In this document: piece after piece, positions 61,470-64,000 of the stretch | Layout: each line of letters starts with the position of its first letter | Position numbering within the stretch: the stretch's first letter is position 1 | Source: Wukongibacter sp050859025 | Lineage (GTDB): Bacteria; Bacillota; Clostridia; Peptostreptococcales; Caminicellaceae | Direction: 5' to 3' | Assembly (NCBI RefSeq): GCF_050859025.1 | Contig: NZ_CP138200.1 | Coordinates: forward strand, 3,100,001-3,164,000 | Length of the DNA: 64,000 nt | The notes under the pieces: generated by a model | What the model saw: only the letters and a program-made list of their open reading frames with translations | What the model was told of the DNA's origin: nothing | Databases searched by the model: none | Program-made: the position numbers and the translations under genes

Positions 61470-64000
61470 CTTTCAAAATCCAATATATTTAGCACTTATA
61501 CCTATCGCTATTGCTTTTCTCTTCTATTTTAGTAGATCAAGACTTTCTAAATTACCTAGAAGAAAGGCAATATTAGGTACTAGAACAATTTTATTTCTGT
61601 TAATTATTCTCGGCCTTAGTGGAATTAGCTTAAAGACCAATGTGGATACTACCACTACCATTTTTGCAGTCGATCTCTCTGAAAGTGTCGCTAATAATAG
61701 AGATGAGTTTAAGACATTTATAGACGAGGCACTAGAGTTTGCAAAAAAGAACGACAGAGTTGGAGTAGTGGCATTTGGTGAAAAAGGAGAAGTTGAGCAG
61801 CCTATAACTACAGAGTTAACCAATATTAAATTTGAGACGAAAATCGACAAGGGTTTTACAAATATAGAAAAGGCTTTAAAGATATCTAGCGCCCTAATTC
61901 CTGAGGACTCTAAAAAGAGAATAGTTCTATTTACAGATGGTAAAGAGAACGTAGGAGATAGTAAAAGAGAAGGGAATATATTAAGCATCAATGATGTGGA
62001 GTTAAAGGTCTATAAAAAAGAGTCTTCTATACAAGATGAGGTACAGCTTAAGGGAATTGATATACCTAAGGTGCTATATGAAAACCAAAGTTTTGATGTA
62101 ATTTTGGATATATATAGTAATATAGCTACACAAACTAAGATAACCCTATTTTCCGGGAATAATGTAGTAGGAGAAAAGGATGTAAAGCTTGAAAAAGGAA
62201 ACAATAGATTTGTTTTTAAAGATAAGGCTCAGGGAAGCGGTTTTAAATCCTACAGTGCTGTCATAACTCCAGATAAGGATACCTACACCCAAAACAATTC
62301 ATATTCTGCATTTACAGATGTAAAGGGTAAGCCATATGTACTTTTAATTGATGGAGAGAGTAACGGAGGAAGAGAGCTATATAAAATATTAGAATCTGCC
62401 TCAGTAGGTGTAGATTATATTAATGCTAAAGAAGTGCCGACTGAACTGGCTAGTATTTTGAAGTATAAAAGTATTATTATGTCCGATGTGTCTCTTCATA
62501 ATATGGATAAAAGGTTTTTAGATTCTTTACAGATATATGTTAGGGATTATGGAGGAGGCTTAGTTGTTACTGGCGGCGAGAATAGCTATGCTTTAGGAGG
62601 ATACTATAAGACTAAGCTAGAGGAGATTTTGCCCGTTAATATGGAGATGAAAATAAAGGGTGAGGTTCCTAGCCTTGGACTTATGTTAGTAATAGATAAA
62701 TCAGGAAGTATGGAAAGTGGTGAAGTAGGAACTAGCAAAATTGAAATAGCTAAGGAGGCGGCCATTAAGGCAGTTAATTCACTAAAACCAAAGGACCAGA
62801 TAGGTGTAGTTACCTTTGATGATACGCCTCAATGGGTGGTTAAGCCTTCGTCGGATCAAAAGGAAGACGAGCTTATTGGTTCAATAGGGAGCATAAGAGC
62901 AGGAGGTGGAACTAGTATTATACCAGCCCTAAATGAAGCCTACGAGTCCCTTTCGAAGTTAGATACGAAGCTAAAGCATATCATTCTATTGACCGATGGG
63001 CAGGCTGAGAGATCTGGTTATGAGCAAATATTAAATAATATGAAGGAAAAGGGTATAACCATTTCTACAGTAGCTGTAGGGGAAGGTGCCGATACTAGGC
63101 TTTTGGAATCAATCGCCAATACCGGAAAAGGAAGGTATTATTTTGTTAACGAATACAGTACTATACCAGAGATATTTACAAAGGAAACCTTTTTAGCTTC
63201 TAAAACCTATATAAATAATAGAACCTTTGTACCTAAGCTTAGCTCTATAAGTGATATTATATATCCAATTTTGGAAAATCCCGTTGCTTTAAACGGATAT
63301 ATTAGCACAAGCTCAAAGGATAGAGCGGAGGTAATACAAAACAGTGATACAGACGAGCCAATTCTTGCAATCTGGCAATATGGGCTGGGTAAGAGTATTG
63401 CTTGGACCCCAGATGCCAACGGAAAGTGGACATCAAATTATTTAGCTACTGAGCAGGGAATAGAGTTTTTTAATAGGATGGTTTTAGCAGCTTTTTATAA
63501 AGGTAGTAGTGATGACCTATTTGTAGAAGTCAATACTGAAGGAAATACAGCTAAAATAAATGTAAAGGATCTAAAGGATACTGACAGAGCCTATAATACT
63601 AAAGCTTCAATAATAATGCCAAATTTAGAGAAGGTTGACATTGATCTTACAACAAAAAATATCGGAGAGTATGGTGGAGAAATAGAAGCTTTAGAAAAGG
63701 GAACATATATTATTAAGGTATTTCAATATGAAGATGATAAGCTTATAAAATCAACTCAACAGGCTATTACAATAAATTACTCTAAGGAGTACGATATAAC
63801 TATAAACTCAGAAGGTTTATCTGAGCTTGTAAGAAAATCTAAGGGTGAATTTATAAATAGTCCTGAAGAGGTATTTACTAAGAATGAAAGGGATGTTCAT
63901 GGTTATAGGGATATAACAGACATCTTAATAATAATTTCACTAATTTTATTTGTAATAGACATCGCCTTAAGGAGACTTAATATAAGGCTAAAAGGATTAG
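61459..64000 (+). CDS. Large membrane protein with two vWA domains and a GATase-like region (3' end outside window)
   Basis: The open frame begins at GTG 61459, overlapping the previous stop by 11 bases, and stays open to base 64000 (847 full codons). An N-terminal hydrophobic pair (IPIAIAFLFYF, TILFLLIILGLSGI) precedes a vWA domain with FAVDLSESV and LFTDGKEN. A region with KPYVLLIDGESNGG and GGGLVVTGGENSYALGG resembles GATase-1-like domains (about residues 290-400). A second vWA domain has LVIDKSGSME and ILLTDGQAE. The tail near the edge is hydrophobic (IIISLILFVIDIAL). Role inferred as envelope-associated, with MoxR as chaperone. Confidence 0.85.
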   Translation, partial: MGISFQNPIYLALIPIAIAFLFYFSRSRLSKLPRRKAILGTRTILFLLIILGLSGISLKTNVDTTTTIFAVDLSESVANNRDEFKTFIDEALEFAKKNDRVGVVAFGEKGEVEQPITTELTNIKFETKIDKGFTNIEKALKISSALIPEDSKKRIVLFTDGKENVGDSKREGNILSINDVELKVYKKESSIQDEVQLKGIDIPKVLYENQSFDVILDIYSNIATQTKITLFSGNNVVGEKDVKLEKGNNRFVFKDKAQGSGFKSYSAVITPDKDTYTQNNSYSAFTDVKGKPYVLLIDGESNGGRELYKILESASVGVDYINAKEVPTELASILKYKSIIMSDVSLHNMDKRFLDSLQIYVRDYGGGLVVTGGENSYALGGYYKTKLEEILPVNMEMKIKGEVPSLGLMLVIDKSGSMESGEVGTSKIEIAKEAAIKAVNSLKPKDQIGVVTFDDTPQWVVKPSSDQKEDELIGSIGSIRAGGGTSIIPALNEAYESLSKLDTKLKHIILLTDGQAERSGYEQILNNMKEKGITISTVAVGEGADTRLLESIANTGKGRYYFVNEYSTIPEIFTKETFLASKTYINNRTFVPKLSSISDIIYPILENPVALNGYISTSSKDRAEVIQNSDTDEPILAIWQYGLGKSIAWTPDANGKWTSNYLATEQGIEFFNRMVLAAFYKGSSDDLFVEVNTEGNTAKINVKDLKDTDRAYNTKASIIMPNLEKVDIDLTTKNIGEYGGEIEALEKGTYIIKVFQYEDDKLIKSTQQAITINYSKEYDITINSEGLSELVRKSKGEFINSPEEVFTKNERDVHGYRDITDILIIISLILFVIDIALRRLNIRLKGL

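Overview
The window comes from a low-GC, endospore-forming, anaerobic member of the Clostridia. The closest feel is a Tissierellia/Peptoniphilaceae-like lineage, but that is inference. The evidence is very AT-rich DNA, strong AGGAGG-type ribosome sites, frequent TTG/GTG starts, sporulation genes (spoIIM, ytfJ, DacF/DacB-type peptidases) and a ferredoxin-dependent 2-oxoacid oxidoreductase. No rRNA, tRNA, CRISPR array, transposase or prophage gene was seen.

Layout. (1) 1-652 is the 3' end of ftsZ. (2) 790-18671 is one long plus-strand locus with its own promoter. It encodes a Tad/Flp-like, type IV pilus-related export machine (two ParA/MinD-like proteins, a CpaB-like SAF protein, a TadA-like ATPase, TadB- and TadC-like membrane proteins), four small single-pass pilin-like proteins, a three-repeat SLH protein and a 2430-residue secreted protein with MucBP-like and PKD-like domains. 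No prepilin peptidase gene is present. This is the most unusual part of the window. (3) 18811-21371 holds a DsbA-family oxidoreductase, a YbaK-type editing protein, a 51-residue cysteine-rich small protein and palindromic repeats. (4) 21372-35401 is a chromosomal backbone: steA-steB with two glycosyltransferases, DUF3866, a Nudix hydrolase, spoIIM, xerD, deoB, two purine nucleoside phosphorylases, dacF, scpA and scpB. (5) 35454-37876 is a minus-strand polyamine module: a cupin regulator, speE and speB. (6) 38266-47233 holds DUF2953, ytfJ, dacB, a two-gene flavoprotein operon, rluB, an acetyltransferase, mnmM, an unknown RNase HII-like/zinc-ribbon protein and surE. (7) 47868-51448 is korDABC plus an RpiR regulator. 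(8) 51716-64000 is an envelope operon: a secreted GATase-like membrane protein, an ABC-2 exporter, a coiled-coil membrane protein, a MoxR ATPase, a DUF58 protein and two von Willebrand A proteins, the last one cut by the window edge.

Intergenic DNA carries three families of palindromic, MITE-like repeats. Family A is about 105 bp, typically begins TATAGGGATTC or TATAGAGATTCC, and has at least six copies plus a deletion derivative. Family B is about 105 bp, ends in ACGTTCTATATA, and has at least five copies plus fragments. Family C has two copies with an identical 10-nt apical loop, upstream of scpA and of korD. Four A/B copies lie head to tail at 43053-43476.

How the parts may work together. 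The Tad-like machine probably assembles or exports the pilin-like proteins, and the giant protein and SLH protein would then make up or anchor a surface structure. steA/steB, ftsZ, scpA/B, xerD and the DacF/DacB enzymes serve division, chromosome segregation and wall or spore-cortex remodelling. deoB and the PNPs salvage nucleosides. korDABC links 2-oxoacid oxidation to ferredoxin. All functions are read from motifs and context; no database search was run.
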